DNA of 43,446 bases, from NCBI RefSeq assembly GCF_030654605.1, contig NZ_JAURXB010000178.1, positions 1 to 43,446 of the forward strand, given 5' to 3'. Origin of the DNA: Bradyrhizobium sp. Its GTDB lineage: Bacteria; Pseudomonadota; Alphaproteobacteria; Rhizobiales; Xanthobacteraceae. Shown in pieces: positions 1 through 9,114 of the stretch. Within the stretch, counting starts at the first letter, position 1. Each line of letters opens with the position of its first letter. Made by a program: the position numbers and the translations under genes. The notes beneath the pieces are model-generated. The model saw only the letters and a list, made by a program, of their open reading frames with translations, ran no database searches and was not told where the DNA came from.

Positions 1-1805
1 CTTTCGATGGTGCCGCTGATCTCCTTGATGGCGTCAACCGATTCATGGGTCGCAGCCTGGATGCCGCTGATCTGCTGGCCGATCTCGCCGGTCGCTTTGG
101 CGGTCTGCTCGGCCAGCGCCTTGTCTTCGGAAGCCACGACGGCAAAGCCGCGACCGGCCTCGCCGGCGCGCGCCGCCTCGATCGTGGCATTGAGCGCCAG
201 CAGGTTGGTCTGGCCCGCGATGGTGTTGATCAGTTCGACCACGTCGCCGATGCGGGCGGCCGCCTTCGACAGTTCGCCGACCCGGTCGTTGGTGGTGCGG
301 GCCTGGTGAACGGCCTCGTTGGCCATCCGCGAGGATTCCTGGACCTGGCGGCTGATCTCGTTGACCGAGGATGACAGTTCCTCGGTGGCGGAGGCCACCG
401 ACTGCACATTGGTGGAAGCTTCCTCGGAAGCGGCAGCGACGGCGGTCGTCAGTTCCTGGGCACGATCGGCGGTGGATGTGAGCGTACCGGCAGAAGCCTC
501 GAGTTCGGTCGAAGCCGAGGATACGGTTTCGATGATCTCGCCGACCGCGCTTTCGAAGCCATCGGCGAGCTTGATCATATCGGCCTTGCGCTGCTGCGCC
601 GCGATCTGATCCTGCTTCATCTTGGCTTCTGCCTCGTCGCGGGCCTTCTGCTCGGCCTTCACCTTGAAGGTCTCGACGGCCTGCGCCATGTCCCCAACCT
701 CGTCGCCACGACCGAGACCGGGCAGCACGACCTGGAAATTGCCTTCGGCGAGTTCGCGCATCCCGGCGCAAAGCCCGACCACCGGCCTGGAGATCGCCCG
801 TCCAATCAGCCATGCGAGCACCATGCCGAGCACCAGGCTGCCGGCCGCAACCCAGACAATCATCGTGTTGGCCCACGCAATCAGGCTGGTTACCTCCTGC
901 TCGATCTTGTGTTCTTCGGCGACCACGCTGTCCTTGATTGAAGCGGCATCGGCGGCGATCACACGGGCAGCTTTTCGCATCTCGCCGTTCATGAGCCCGC
1001 CAATTTCCTTGGAGTCGTGCATGGCCTTGACGAAGGCATCGTGGAACTTGTCGGCGTTCGACCTGATTTCATCGAATTGCTTGCGTACGTCAGGATTGAT
1101 GATCGCCGCATCGAATGACGCCAGAACACGCTTCATATCCACGAACGCGACTTCGGCGACCTTGACGAAGGCCTCGTCATGGCGAGCAAGAGCCTTGTCG
1201 GAACTGAGGCGCACCTGCATGAGCAGTTTGATGGCCTCGCCGGCAAGGATCACCGTATTGCTGTTGCCGGCCTGGGCGGCAGCGTTCTTCTGCAACCGCT
1301 CCAGATCGAGACGCAACTTCTGTCCGATCGGATCGAGCACATCCTTCACGAGTTTTGCCTGCTCACGCTGCATCGGCACGACCTTGTCGAAATTCTTTGA
1401 ATAGATATCGAACTGATCGGACATCTCCTTCACCTTCGCAAGACGCTGGGGATCCTTGATGCTTTTCAATGCCTGGTCGAGACGCTCGCGCACGATCTTG
1501 CGAGTCTTGTCAGCGGCGGCGAAGTTCTCCTCGATATTTTCCGAGACCTCACCGGCATAGCGCCGGAACGCCAGGAACTGTCGATCGATGTCACTGATGA
1601 CGGCACCATTGGTCACTTTTCGCGAGTAGTCGGAGAAGTCCCGATCGATTTTCCCGAACTCCAGATAGGAAATGGCGGAAATCACGCCCGTTATGGTGAG
1701 GATACAGGCAAATCCGATCGCGATCTTGGTGTTGATTTTGCGGTTGGTGAAGAATCCGAACAGGCCGGACGACGCGACGCTGGCGGATGATGAAGACTGG
1801 CTCAC
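1..1805 (-). CDS. Methyl-accepting chemotaxis protein, 3' end outside window
   Basis: This is an inner-membrane chemoreceptor that signals to CheA/CheW. It opens with GTG at 1805 ([10 protein letters not shown]) and stays open to the window edge, so about 601 residues are visible and the C-terminus is missing. TM1 is about residues 27-48. A long all-helical region to about 305 resembles the helical bimodular (HBM) type of ligand domain. TM2 is about 311-335 ([12 protein letters not shown]), followed by HAMP and then the cytoplasmic signalling helices with the conserved hairpin tip ([18 protein letters not shown]). Just after the tip the sequence reads [13 protein letters not shown], where most receptors have SEVKALA. 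That is a V-to-D change, which one base would explain. It is probably a single-gene unit; the next gene is the carbonic anhydrase on the same strand, 34 bp upstream. The family is certain; the ligand is unknown. Confidence 0.93.
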   Translation of the reverse strand, partial: MSQSSSSASVASSGLFGFFTNRKINTKIAIGFACILTITGVISAISYLEFGKIDRDFSDYSRKVTNGAVISDIDRQFLAFRRYAGEVSENIEENFAAADKTRKIVRERLDQALKSIKDPQRLAKVKEMSDQFDIYSKNFDKVVPMQREQAKLVKDVLDPIGQKLRLDLERLQKNAAAQAGNSNTVILAGEAIKLLMQVRLSSDKALARHDEAFVKVAEVAFVDMKRVLASFDAAIINPDVRKQFDEIRSNADKFHDAFVKAMHDSKEIGGLMNGEMRKAARVIAADAASIKDSVVAEEHKIEQEVTSLIAWANTMIVWVAAGSLVLGMVLAWLIGRAISRPVVGLCAGMRELAEGNFQVVLPGLGRGDEVGDMAQAVETFKVKAEQKARDEAEAKMKQDQIAAQQRKADMIKLADGFESAVGEIIETVSSASTELEASAGTLTSTADRAQELTTAVAAASEEASTNVQSVASATEELSSSVNEISRQVQESSRMANEAVHQARTTNDRVGELSKAAARIGDVVELINTIAGQTNLLALNATIEAARAGEAGRGFAVVASEDKALAEQTAKATGEIGQQISGIQAATHESVDAIKEISGTIE

Positions 1806-1839
1806 AGTGCTATTCCTTCAATTTCGAGAATCTAGGAGA

Positions 1840-2622
1840 TCAGGACGCGTCGATCACGAAGCGGCGATTGCGCTGCTGAATCGGACGGGCGTTTTTGGGA
1901 AACAGTGCGGCGAACTTCTGGATCTGCTCGACCGACGCCTCGACCGGCTCCTTGTGGACCGTCCACGTCAAGCCTTCCGAACAGGGAGGCGTCGTCAGCG
2001 AACCCATGTAACGGAAATAGCCGCCTGCCTTCGGCAGAATGCCCGCGATATCGATCGAGCCCGCAACCTTGACCTCCGGCCCCGCCTTGGCTGGCATCTG
2101 CTCGAAGAATGCCTTCAGGGCCGTGTTCGCCGCACCCGGCCGGATGAACACGCCGGTCACCGCGAGCGCTCCGGCGCCAGACTTGTGCACGAAGTGGCAT
2201 TCCAGATCGAAGCCTTTTCCCGCCAGCAGGTGCTCGCTCGGGTGATGCATATGAAACTGCAGCAGTTCATAACGCGCGCCGCCGATGACGCAGGCGCTGC
2301 CGGGATCGGCGTTGAACTGGATCGTATGGCCGTTGTTGATGATGCGGAGTGGCAGCGGCTTGTAATCATAATCGACCGAACCGACGTCGCCCTTGATGCC
2401 GTTGCCGAGGTCGATCGGGGTTTGCTCCAGACCGAGCTGGCACATCTTGAAATCGGATTGCAGCTCGCCCCACTTCTCGGGATTGCCGTCGCCTTCGTAG
2501 CTCCAGTGAGCCACTGCCGCGCCGCCATGCGCCGGCGCGTCCGATGCCATGGCTAGCCCCGCCTTGGCGCAGCAGGCGCAGGCCAGCGCGCCACGCAACA
2601 GCATTCGACGATCAATCGACAT
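1840..2622 (-). CDS. Alpha-type carbonic anhydrase, exported
   Basis: It interconverts CO2 and bicarbonate in the periplasm. The 260-aa protein begins with a twin-arginine-like leader (DRRMLLRG, then a hydrophobic Ala/Cys stretch ending near AMA at 26). The alpha-CA core follows. The zinc ligands are H124 and H126 in QFHMHHPSEH and H143 in ECHFVH. The likely proton shuttle is H99 (NNGHT), and the substrate-pocket strand is SLTTPPCSEG at 208-217. C61 and C214 sit where bacterial alpha-CAs form their single disulfide. All catalytic residues are present. Upstream, GGAG about 7 nt before the ATG fits a ribosome site. The gene follows a 520-bp gene-free stretch, so it probably has its own promoter. 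The Tat route is an inference from the RR motif; Sec export is the alternative. Confidence 0.95.
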   Translation of the reverse strand: MSIDRRMLLRGALACACCAKAGLAMASDAPAHGGAAVAHWSYEGDGNPEKWGELQSDFKMCQLGLEQTPIDLGNGIKGDVGSVDYDYKPLPLRIINNGHTIQFNADPGSACVIGGARYELLQFHMHHPSEHLLAGKGFDLECHFVHKSGAGALAVTGVFIRPGAANTALKAFFEQMPAKAGPEVKVAGSIDIAGILPKAGGYFRYMGSLTTPPCSEGLTWTVHKEPVEASVEQIQKFAALFPKNARPIQQRNRRFVIDAS

Positions 2623-3143
2623 TCGTGTTCTCCGGATTGGTGTGATTGCAGAAAGGGGTTCTTCGTCTGGTTGCGAACGATGAGATTTTCATGCTCTGAG
2701 GATGAAATGTCCGCCGCGCTTTCAGCGCAGCTCAGAGCTTCAGGGTGATGTCTCTATGATGTCAGCGTGCTCTGTCGATTTTCTCCGACCGCGACCATGT
2801 CAAGCGTCAACAACACATTATCTGACTTGCGTTAGCAGTGACTTAGACCGCGCAACGACACCCCACTCAAATCTTGCCACAACGCGCAAGAGAATATCGA
2901 TCGGGGCGGATCACCATATAATTCTCACGTTGATCCGCTCATTGGCGCAAAAGGAGACTGAAATTGCATTTGAATGAGAGCGACGATTGCTCTCGATCGA
3001 GAAAGACCTTGAAGGCCTCTCATGAATATAAATTTTCGTCCCCGCAAAACTACGGGAGAACGGTCAGGGCCGGAAATGCGCCGCTGAGACGGGAAAGTCG
3101 CTAAAGCGATGGCGAAAAAGGCCGTCGCCGCAGCGCGCTGGAT
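2623..3143. other. Gene-free interval upstream of carbonic anhydrase
   Basis: There is no convincing gene here. The stretch is more A/T-rich than its surroundings, for example around 2860-3045. It presumably carries the carbonic anhydrase promoter near 2640-2760. At 3041-3061 it holds the motif GTCCCCGCA-N2-ACTACGGGAG, which recurs at 10815-10835. A possible open frame at 2702-2977 has no ribosome site or recognisable content. Confidence 0.5.
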
Positions 3144-3377
3144 CTACCCCACCGACTCCGCCACCAGGCGGACTCGAAATACCGGGTTCTTGGCTTCGTC
3201 CAGCAGCTCCATGCGCCATTCTGCATTTTGCTTGAGACTGCGTGAGATGCCGCCGAGCAGATTGCCGCAGACCTTGGTCATCTCGGCCCAGGCGTCTTCG
3301 CGGCTCTCGAATTCAGTTCCGAGATCGGAAGCGCCCGAATAGCGGCCATGGCTAATCCGGAAAAAATACAGCGACAT
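3144..3377 (-). CDS. DUF6894 family small protein
   Basis: This is a 77-aa soluble protein opening MSLYFFRISHGRYSG, with the aromatic N-terminus and the phrase ESREDAWAEM typical of the DUF6894 family. That family is abundant in Bradyrhizobium and its relatives, and its function is unknown. It has no signal peptide or membrane segment. The C-terminal strand (NPVFRVRLVAES) matches the end of a small alpha/beta fold. The ribosome site is weak (GGTG about 6 nt before ATG). It stands alone, with no operon partner within 190 bp on either side. The family assignment is from recognition of the sequence pattern; no role is proposed. Confidence 0.8.
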   Translation of the reverse strand: MSLYFFRISHGRYSGASDLGTEFESREDAWAEMTKVCGNLLGGISRSLKQNAEWRMELLDEAKNPVFRVRLVAESVG

Positions 3378-3570
3378 TCTAGCACCCAGTTTTTTTGGGC
3401 CGCCCCCACAGCCTGCCGAAGATGGACAAAAATGGCTCGGGAGTCGCTACTAACGGATGAAAACGTCGCTCCGTATGACTACGGCATGACGTGCAGCAGG
3501 GTGCCGTCGGCGTCCCGGCAACCAACCGGGCGGCGAACCTGAAGGCGCGATGGATGACGCCGGTGACGTA

Positions 3571-4170
3571 TCAGTCGGTCGAGCGGCGCAGTTCGGCGGC
3601 GCCTTCGGACTTCGCCGTTTCCGAAGTGGCCGCGGATTTGACCGGCTCGAGCTTGGCGCTCTCGACCTTCGGGGTTTCGACGCTCGCCGTGATGTCGCTG
3701 CGCGATGCGTCCGCCGAGCGGGCGTTGGCCGGTGCGTGCAGCGAGCGGGGCCGGGCCACCGCGCGGGCCATCAGCATCTGGGCCGCGCCCTGATGGCGGA
3801 AATCGCAATAGGCGAACCCCATGCCCGAGACCGAACCGCGGAAGCTGCGCTCGTCTTTCTTCTCGAGATTGAAGCAGGGCTCGAACGGAATACCCTTGAT
3901 CGAGGCGCAGACGGCCTGGCCACGAACCTGCAGCGTATTGCCGGGAAGCCGCATGTGGCGCACCCGGGTGGCGCCGGAAAACTGCACGGCGCCAGCCGCC
4001 CCCATGTCGTCAAGGATACGGCCGGAGCCGCGGGTGCCGTCGAAGCAGGTAAAGGCGAAAACCTTGCCGGCTACAAATCTGCGGGCCTCATCGGCATTCA
4101 TCTGCCCGGCCAGGGCGGGCGCGATGACCGCACCAGCCGCGACAACCCCCAACACGAAACGCGCAAGCAT
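3571..4170 (-). CDS. Exported protein of unknown function
   Basis: I do not recognise a named family. The start at 4170 is preferred over an upstream ATG at 4218, because CGGAG lies 7 nt before it and a clear signal peptide follows (MLARFVLGVVAAGAVIAPALA, about 21 aa). The mature protein of roughly 178 aa has four cysteines, in FTCFDGT, AVCASI, PCFNL and YCDFR, consistent with two periplasmic disulfides. The last 50 residues are a low-complexity Ser/Ala/Lys/Glu tail (VETPKVESAKLEPVKS) that is probably disordered. It resembles conserved hypothetical exported proteins of Bradyrhizobium. It is transcribed away from the acuI-like gene, from the same side, with a 120-bp gap. Low-complexity tails like this can anchor to peptidoglycan or other proteins, but nothing here proves that. 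Confidence 0.8.
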   Translation of the reverse strand: MLARFVLGVVAAGAVIAPALAGQMNADEARRFVAGKVFAFTCFDGTRGSGRILDDMGAAGAVQFSGATRVRHMRLPGNTLQVRGQAVCASIKGIPFEPCFNLEKKDERSFRGSVSGMGFAYCDFRHQGAAQMLMARAVARPRSLHAPANARSADASRSDITASVETPKVESAKLEPVKSAATSETAKSEGAAELRRSTD

Positions 4171-4289
4171 GCTGCAACTCCGAACCTGACCTTGAGCCGC
4201 GGGTAACCGCCTGATCACTCTTTACCCGCTGCTTACCATACCAACCGTGGCAACATTGGAGCAGCTTGGTTGGTAAAGTCTGAACGCCA

Positions 4290-5276
4290 TTAGAGAATCT
4301 TTACCACGATTCGACCGCGGACCTGGCCGGCGAGGATTTTCGCGCCGGCGGCGATGACTTCATCCAACCCAATTTCATGAGTAATTTCAGCAAGTTTCCC
4401 ATGATCCAGATCGCTGGCGAGGCGGCTCCAGGCAACCCTGCGCAGCTCGATCGGGCACATCACGGAATCGATGCCGAGAAGGCACACTCCACGTAAAATA
4501 AACGGCGCCACCGAGGACGGCAGGTCCATGCCGGCCGCGAGGCCGCAGGCGGCAATGGCGCCGCGGTATTTCGTCATCGAGAGCAGGTTGGCCAGCGTGG
4601 TCGAGCCGACGCTGTCGATGCCGCCCGCCCAGCGCTCCTTGGCCAGCGGCTTGGCCGGTCCCGACAGCTCCGCGCGGTCGATCACCTCGGCCGCACCGAG
4701 GCCCTTCAGGTAACCGGCTTCCGACATCCGGCCGGTCGAGGCGATGACGTGGTGGCCGAGTTTCGCCAGCAGGGCGGTGGCGACCGAGCCGACGCCGCCC
4801 GCGGCGCCCGTGACGACGATGGGGCCATCCCCGGGGGTCAGGCCATGCTTTTCCAGCGTCAGCACCGCGAGCATGGCGGTCAAGCCGGCGGTACCGATCG
4901 CCATGGCGTCGCGTGGCGACATTCCCTCGGGCAGCCGCACCAGCCAGTCGCCCTTGACTCGCGCCTTTTCGGCGTAGCTGCCCAGATGGGTCTCGCCCAT
5001 GCCCCAGCCGGTGCAGACCACCTTGTCGCCGGCCTTCCACGCCGGATGCGACGACTGCGCGACGGTCCCGGCGAAGTCGATGCCCGCGATCATCGGAAAA
5101 CGCCGCACCACCGGCGCCTTGCCGGTGACGGCCAGGCCGTCCTTGTAGTTAAGCGTCGAATATTCGACGGCGACCGTGACGTCGCCTTCCATCAATTCGG
5201 CTTCGTCGAATTGCGTGAGCGCGGCGGTGGTGCCCTTTTCCGCCTTGTCGATCCTGATCGCCTTGAACGTTGCCAA
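4290..5276 (-). CDS. acuI: Acryloyl-CoA reductase / YhdH-type quinone oxidoreductase
   Basis: A 328-aa medium-chain dehydrogenase/reductase of the YhdH/AcuI subfamily, which reduces acryloyl-CoA to propionyl-CoA with NADPH. The N-terminal GroES-like half holds the subfamily signature [10 protein letters not shown] (40-49) and [10 protein letters not shown] (61-70). The Rossmann half has the nucleotide loop TGAAGGVGS (156-164) and ASTGRMSE after the second strand, typical of NADPH users. Structural zinc cysteines are absent, as expected in this subfamily. The start is TTG at 5276 with GGAGA about 9 nt upstream; the family N-terminus MATFKAI matches, so the rare start is probably real. No DMSP lyase or propionate genes adjoin it, so detoxification of acryloyl-CoA is the likely role. 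The MFS gene lies immediately upstream (42 bp) and may be co-transcribed. Confidence 0.9.
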   Translation of the reverse strand: MATFKAIRIDKAEKGTTAALTQFDEAELMEGDVTVAVEYSTLNYKDGLAVTGKAPVVRRFPMIAGIDFAGTVAQSSHPAWKAGDKVVCTGWGMGETHLGSYAEKARVKGDWLVRLPEGMSPRDAMAIGTAGLTAMLAVLTLEKHGLTPGDGPIVVTGAAGGVGSVATALLAKLGHHVIASTGRMSEAGYLKGLGAAEVIDRAELSGPAKPLAKERWAGGIDSVGSTTLANLLSMTKYRGAIAACGLAAGMDLPSSVAPFILRGVCLLGIDSVMCPIELRRVAWSRLASDLDHGKLAEITHEIGLDEVIAAGAKILAGQVRGRIVVKIL

Positions 5277-5318
5277 CGTAAACTCTCCCCAAACTCTTGA
5301 TCGGGGATGTTTACCTCA

Positions 5319-6566
5319 TCAGGCCGGTTGCGCAACTGGGCGCGCCACCGGCGCCTCGACGATCGGCAGGTTGATCAGCGCCGACAGCACGCCGAACAGC
5401 ACCGAAAGCCACCAGATCGGCGTGTAGGACCCGAACTGCTCGAACACGATGCCGCCGAGCCATACGCCGAGGAAACCGCCGACCTGATGGCTGACAAAGG
5501 CAAATCCATAGAGCGTGGCGAACCAGCGGGTGCCGAACATCAGCGCGACCAGCGCCGAGGTCGGCGGCACCGTCGACAGCCAGGTCAGCCCGGTGACGGC
5601 GCCGAACGCGATCGCCGAAAAGGTGGTGATCGGGAACGAGATGAAGGCGACGATCGACAGCGCGCGGGTGAGATAGATCACCGACAGGATGTAACGCTTG
5701 GGAAATAGGTTCTGCAGCCAGCCGACGCCCAGCGAGCCGATGATGTTGAACAGGCCGATGGCGGCGATCACCCAGCCGCCGGTTTGCGCGGTGACACCGC
5801 GGTCGGACAGATAGGCCGGCAGATGCACGGTGATGAAGGCGAGCTGGAAGCCGCAGGTAAAGAAACCCAGCACCAGCAGAACGTAGGAACGATGGCCGAA
5901 CGCTTCGGCCAGCGCCGTCCTGAACGACTGCTGTTCCACGACAGGCACATTGGCTGATGTCGCGGGCGGGGTCGCCAGCGCCAGCGACAGCGGGAGGATC
6001 AGCAGCATCAGGCCCGCGAACACGATCAGCGCCGACTGCCAGCCGAAATTGTCGATCAGCGCGACGCCGAACGGCGCGAACAGGAACTGCCCGAACGACC
6101 CGGCGGCGGTGCCGGCGCCGAGCGCGATGCCGCGCTTTTCGGTCGGCAGCAGCTTGCTGAAGGCCGAGAGCACGAGGTTGAACGAACAGCCGGAAAGCCC
6201 AAAGCCGATCAGGACGCCGGCACTGATATCCAGCGACAGCGGCGTGGTGGCATAGCGCATCATCAACAGGCCACCGGCATACAGCAGCGCGCCGACAACC
6301 ATCACGCGCATGACACCGAAGCGGTCGGCGATCGCACCGGCAACGGGCTGGCCCAGCCCCCACAACAGGTTTTGCAGCGCCAGCGCGAGGCCGAAGACGT
6401 CGCGGCCCAAGGAAAGATCCCGGCCCATCGGCTGAATGAAAAAGCCGACGCTGGATCGCGGCCCGAAGCTCAGCAGCGCGATCGCGCAACCGCAGATGAT
6501 GATTACCAGCGGCGTCCGCCAGCCGATGCCTTGGGAAGGGCGGAGGTCGGCTGCGCTGGTCGTCAT
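5319..6566 (-). CDS. MFS transporter, probably 12 TM
   Basis: A 415-aa major facilitator carrier with about 12 hydrophobic helices in two six-helix halves. The loop between TM2 and TM3 carries the MFS motif in degenerate form (GQPVAGAIADRFGVMRVMV), and the helix TLYGFAFVSHQVGGFLGVWLGG is typical of the oxalate/formate antiporter-like or YbfB-like group. The start at 6566 has a strong GGAGGA 6 nt upstream; an extension to 6615 in another frame is a shadow. The substrate cannot be read from sequence. Its position 42 bp upstream of the acryloyl-CoA reductase hints at a shared transcript, possibly an organic acid importer, but this is inference only. Confidence 0.92.
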   Translation of the reverse strand: MTTSAADLRPSQGIGWRTPLVIIICGCAIALLSFGPRSSVGFFIQPMGRDLSLGRDVFGLALALQNLLWGLGQPVAGAIADRFGVMRVMVVGALLYAGGLLMMRYATTPLSLDISAGVLIGFGLSGCSFNLVLSAFSKLLPTEKRGIALGAGTAAGSFGQFLFAPFGVALIDNFGWQSALIVFAGLMLLILPLSLALATPPATSANVPVVEQQSFRTALAEAFGHRSYVLLVLGFFTCGFQLAFITVHLPAYLSDRGVTAQTGGWVIAAIGLFNIIGSLGVGWLQNLFPKRYILSVIYLTRALSIVAFISFPITTFSAIAFGAVTGLTWLSTVPPTSALVALMFGTRWFATLYGFAFVSHQVGGFLGVWLGGIVFEQFGSYTPIWWLSVLFGVLSALINLPIVEAPVARPVAQPA

Positions 6567-6765
6567 GTAATTCCTCCGATGATCGGCTTCGAACCGGCGA
6601 GGCCGGCGAGCTCATGACACGGAGTTAATGCATTCGCATGAAAACCCCAATCGCCCGATCCGGAAAATCACGCCCTGCATTGCAGCGATGCGAATCGCGT
6701 CGGGCAGAAATGAAGAATTGGCCGTCCGGACATCTGGCGATGGCATGAAAGGGATGCTATGTTTG

Positions 6766-6786
6766 TTTTGCTCGCAATGAGAATAA
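6766..6786. promoter_or_regulatory. Degenerate second operator-like site upstream of nadA
   Basis: The sequence TTTTGCTCGCAATGAGAATAA matches the stronger palindrome at 6900-6924 at 14 of 21 aligned positions. It keeps the GCTC and TGAG cores and the ATA edge. It lies 136 bp upstream, centre to centre. The spacing is close to 13 helical turns and would suit looping by a dimeric repressor. This reading is an inference. Confidence 0.4.
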
Positions 6787-6899
6787 GGTGATTTCCCCGG
6801 GACGAGCCGAACGCTCTGCGCGGTGGGGGTTCGGTCCGAACTAAACGTTACGCCGCTTTCGAAAACGCCGGCCTCTCGTGGCCGGATTTCTCAGAACCC

Positions 6900-6924
6900 A
6901 TATATGCTCATATTGAGTATATAT
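6900..6924. promoter_or_regulatory. 25-bp palindromic operator of nadA-nadC
   Basis: A near-perfect inverted repeat, ATATATGCTCA-TAT-TGAGTATATAT, ends 21 bp before the nadA start codon, next to the ribosome site (AGGGAGG, 6934-6940). Only the G/T pair and the centre break symmetry. In Alphaproteobacteria the nadABC genes are predicted to be controlled by a repressor called NadQ. This site is a reasonable candidate for its operator, but I recall that motif only roughly. Confidence 0.65.
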
Positions 6925-6945
6925 TGATCACAAAGGGAGGCCCCC

Positions 6946-8058
6946 ATGCCGATCGCTGGAATCTACGGTCCTGAGGATTTCGGAAGCCCGGTCCACGGCC
7001 ATCCCGCCGCCCAGGCGCGCAGCCGCGTGACCGCCGGCGAGCGGGCCCGGGCGCTGCCGGTGCCATCGCTGGAATGGACGCCCGAGGTCGAACGGAACAC
7101 CGCGCATCTCTATCAGCGCGTGAAGAAGGTGATCTCGCCGGCCGAGTGGCCGTTCATGGCGCCCTATGTCCAGGCGATCAACGAGCTGAAGAAGACGCGC
7201 GACGCGGTGATCCTGGCGCATAACTACCAGACGCCGGAGATCTTCCATTGCGTCGCCGATATCGGCGGCGATTCGCTGCAGCTGGCGATCGAAGCCACCA
7301 AGGTGAAATCCAGCATCATCGTGCAGTGCGGCGTGCACTTCATGGCCGAGACCTCGAAGCTCCTGAACCCGCACAAGACGGTGCTGATCCCGGACCAGCG
7401 CGCCGGCTGCTCGCTGGCATCGAGCATCACCGGCGCCGACGTGCGGCTGTTGCGCGAGCGTTTTCCGGGCGTGCCCGTGGTCGCCTACGTCAACACATCG
7501 GCCGACGTCAAGGCGGAGGTCGATATCTGCTGCACCTCGTCCAACGCGGTCGAGGTGGTGGAGAGCCTGGGTGCGCCGAGCGTGATCTTTCTGCCGGACC
7601 AGTATCTGGCGAAATATGTCGCGTCGAAAACCAGCGTCAAGATCATCGCCTGGAAGGGCGCCTGCGAGGTGCACGAGCGCTTTACCGGCGACGAGTTGCG
7701 CGCCTATCGCGAGGCCGATCCCTCGGTGCAGATCATCGCGCATCCGGAATGCCCGCCGGACGTGCTGGCGGAGGCAGACTTCACCGGCTCGACCGCGCAC
7801 ATGATCAACTGGGTTCGCAGCAATCGTCCAAAGCGCGTGGTGATGATCACCGAATGCTCGATGGCGGACAATGTCAGGGCCGAACTGCCCGGCGTCGAAA
7901 TGGTGCGGCCGTGCAATCTGTGCCCGCACATGAAGCGGATCACGCTGCCGAAGATTCTGGACAGCCTGATCTACCTGCGTGAGGAGGTCACCGTCGATCC
8001 CGTGATTGCCGAGCGGGCGCGGCGTTCGGTCGAGCGGATGATCAATCTGAAGAACTGA
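6946..8058 (+). CDS. nadA: Quinolinate synthase
   Basis: NadA condenses iminoaspartate with dihydroxyacetone phosphate to give quinolinate, the NAD precursor, using a 4Fe-4S cluster held by three cysteines. The 370-aa protein shows the family motifs [12 protein letters not shown] (88-99), [10 protein letters not shown] (127-136), [10 protein letters not shown] (148-157), [11 protein letters not shown] (181-191), CTSSNA (196-201), HPECP and CNLCPHMK. By comparison of spacing with the shorter Thermotoga-type enzyme, the cluster ligands should be C128, C240 (WKGACEVHE) and C326. The last two are 86 residues apart, as in that enzyme. The N-terminal 45 residues are an extension common in long alphaproteobacterial NadA. 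A strong ribosome site AGGGAGG fixes the ATG at 6946. nadC follows after 92 bp, but nadB, which makes the substrate, is not between them. Confidence 0.97.
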   Translation: MPIAGIYGPEDFGSPVHGHPAAQARSRVTAGERARALPVPSLEWTPEVERNTAHLYQRVKKVISPAEWPFMAPYVQAINELKKTRDAVILAHNYQTPEIFHCVADIGGDSLQLAIEATKVKSSIIVQCGVHFMAETSKLLNPHKTVLIPDQRAGCSLASSITGADVRLLRERFPGVPVVAYVNTSADVKAEVDICCTSSNAVEVVESLGAPSVIFLPDQYLAKYVASKTSVKIIAWKGACEVHERFTGDELRAYREADPSVQIIAHPECPPDVLAEADFTGSTAHMINWVRSNRPKRVVMITECSMADNVRAELPGVEMVRPCNLCPHMKRITLPKILDSLIYLREEVTVDPVIAERARRSVERMINLKN

Positions 8059-8150
8059 GTTCAATGTCGTCCCCGCGCGGGAACGGGGAGGAGGACGGAC
8101 GCCGCGCCGCGAATCCCGCAGCAGATCACCGCCTGATTGGAGTACCCTTC

Positions 8151-9029
8151 GTGACAACACCCGCCTCACTGCTCAATCCGGAAGCCTTTCTGTCGCCGCT
8201 CGCCATCGACGAGGCCGTGCAGCGCGCCCTCGACGAGGACCTCGGCCGCGCCGGCGATATCACCTCGATCGCCACCATTCCGGAGGCGACCATGGCGCAC
8301 GCCATCCTGATCGCGCGGCAGTCGGGCATCATTGCCGGATTGCCGCTGGCGGTTGCCACGTTCCAAAAGCTGTCGCCGGATATCGGCATCGAGGCGCATT
8401 TTCGCGATGGCGAGACCGTCGCGTCGGGTGTGCACGTGCTGACGATTTCGGGGCCGGCGCGCGCCATGCTGGCCGGCGAGCGCACCGCCTTGAATTTCGT
8501 CGGCCGGCTCTCCGGCATCGCCACGCTGACATCGGATTACGTGCGCCGTACCGCCGGCACCAAGTTGCGGATCTGCTGCACCCGCAAGACCACGCCGGGG
8601 CTGCGCGCGCTGGAGAAATACGCGGTGCGCTGCGGCGGCGGCTTCAATCACCGCTTCGGGCTCGACGATGCGATCCTGATCAAGGACAACCACATCGCGG
8701 TCGCCGGCGGCGTGCGGCCGGTGCTCGAGCGTGCGCGGGCCCACATCGGACACCTCGTCAAGGTCGAGATCGAGGTCGATACGCTGACACAGTTGCGCGA
8801 GGTGCTCGACAGCGGCCTCGCCGACGTGGTGCTGCTGGACAATATGGATATGGCCACGCTGGCCGACGCTGTGAGTTTCGCCAGCGGACGCGTCGTGCTC
8901 GAGGCCTCCGGCGGCGTCACGCTGGACTCGATCGCGAACATCGCCAGGACCGGCGTCGACTATGTCTCGGCCGGCGCGTTGACGCACTCCGCGCCGAACT
9001 TCGACGTCGCGCTGGATATCGATGCGTGA
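8151..9029 (+). CDS. nadC: Nicotinate-nucleotide pyrophosphorylase (carboxylating)
   Basis: NadC converts quinolinate and PRPP to nicotinate mononucleotide, CO2 and pyrophosphate, the step after NadA. From GTG at 8151 (GGAG 8 nt upstream) it is 292 aa, the usual family length. An ATG at 8064 would add 29 residues of unfamilial sequence ([16 protein letters not shown]) and is rejected. Recognisable elements are [14 protein letters not shown] near the N-terminus, [19 protein letters not shown], the PRPP/quinolinate-binding [16 protein letters not shown] with [32 protein letters not shown] and the closing EASGGV and [10 protein letters not shown]. All catalytic Arg, His and Lys positions appear intact. 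It should be in one operon with nadA. Confidence 0.96.
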   Translation: MTTPASLLNPEAFLSPLAIDEAVQRALDEDLGRAGDITSIATIPEATMAHAILIARQSGIIAGLPLAVATFQKLSPDIGIEAHFRDGETVASGVHVLTISGPARAMLAGERTALNFVGRLSGIATLTSDYVRRTAGTKLRICCTRKTTPGLRALEKYAVRCGGGFNHRFGLDDAILIKDNHIAVAGGVRPVLERARAHIGHLVKVEIEVDTLTQLREVLDSGLADVVLLDNMDMATLADAVSFASGRVVLEASGGVTLDSIANIARTGVDYVSAGALTHSAPNFDVALDIDA

Positions 9030-9033
9030 GGGC

Positions 9034-9113
9034 CGTCACTGCGAGCGCAGCGAAGCAATCCAGTCTGTCGCAGCAAGTTGGATTGCTTCGTCGCTGCGCT
9101 CCTCGCAATGACG
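9034..9113. repeat. Long-hairpin intergenic repeat, family T
   Basis: The left arm CGTCACTGCGAGCGCAGCG continues into AAGCAATCCAG, and the right arm from 9078 is its imperfect reverse complement (TTGGATTGCTTCGTCG, ending GCAATGACG). It fills the 85 bp between the nadC and cell-wall hydrolase stop codons, so as a transcribed hairpin it could serve as a bidirectional terminator. Similar sequences are frequent in Bradyrhizobium-type genomes. Confidence 0.8.
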
Positions 9114-9114
9114 A

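Noticed and set aside
2702..2977. 91-aa open frame in the gap upstream of carbonic anhydrase
   Set aside because: There is no ribosome site, no family resemblance and low-quality composition; the gap looks regulatory.
8064..8150. ATG start of nadC at 8064
   Set aside because: It adds 29 residues with no family match; GTG at 8151 has GGAG at the right distance and gives the usual length.
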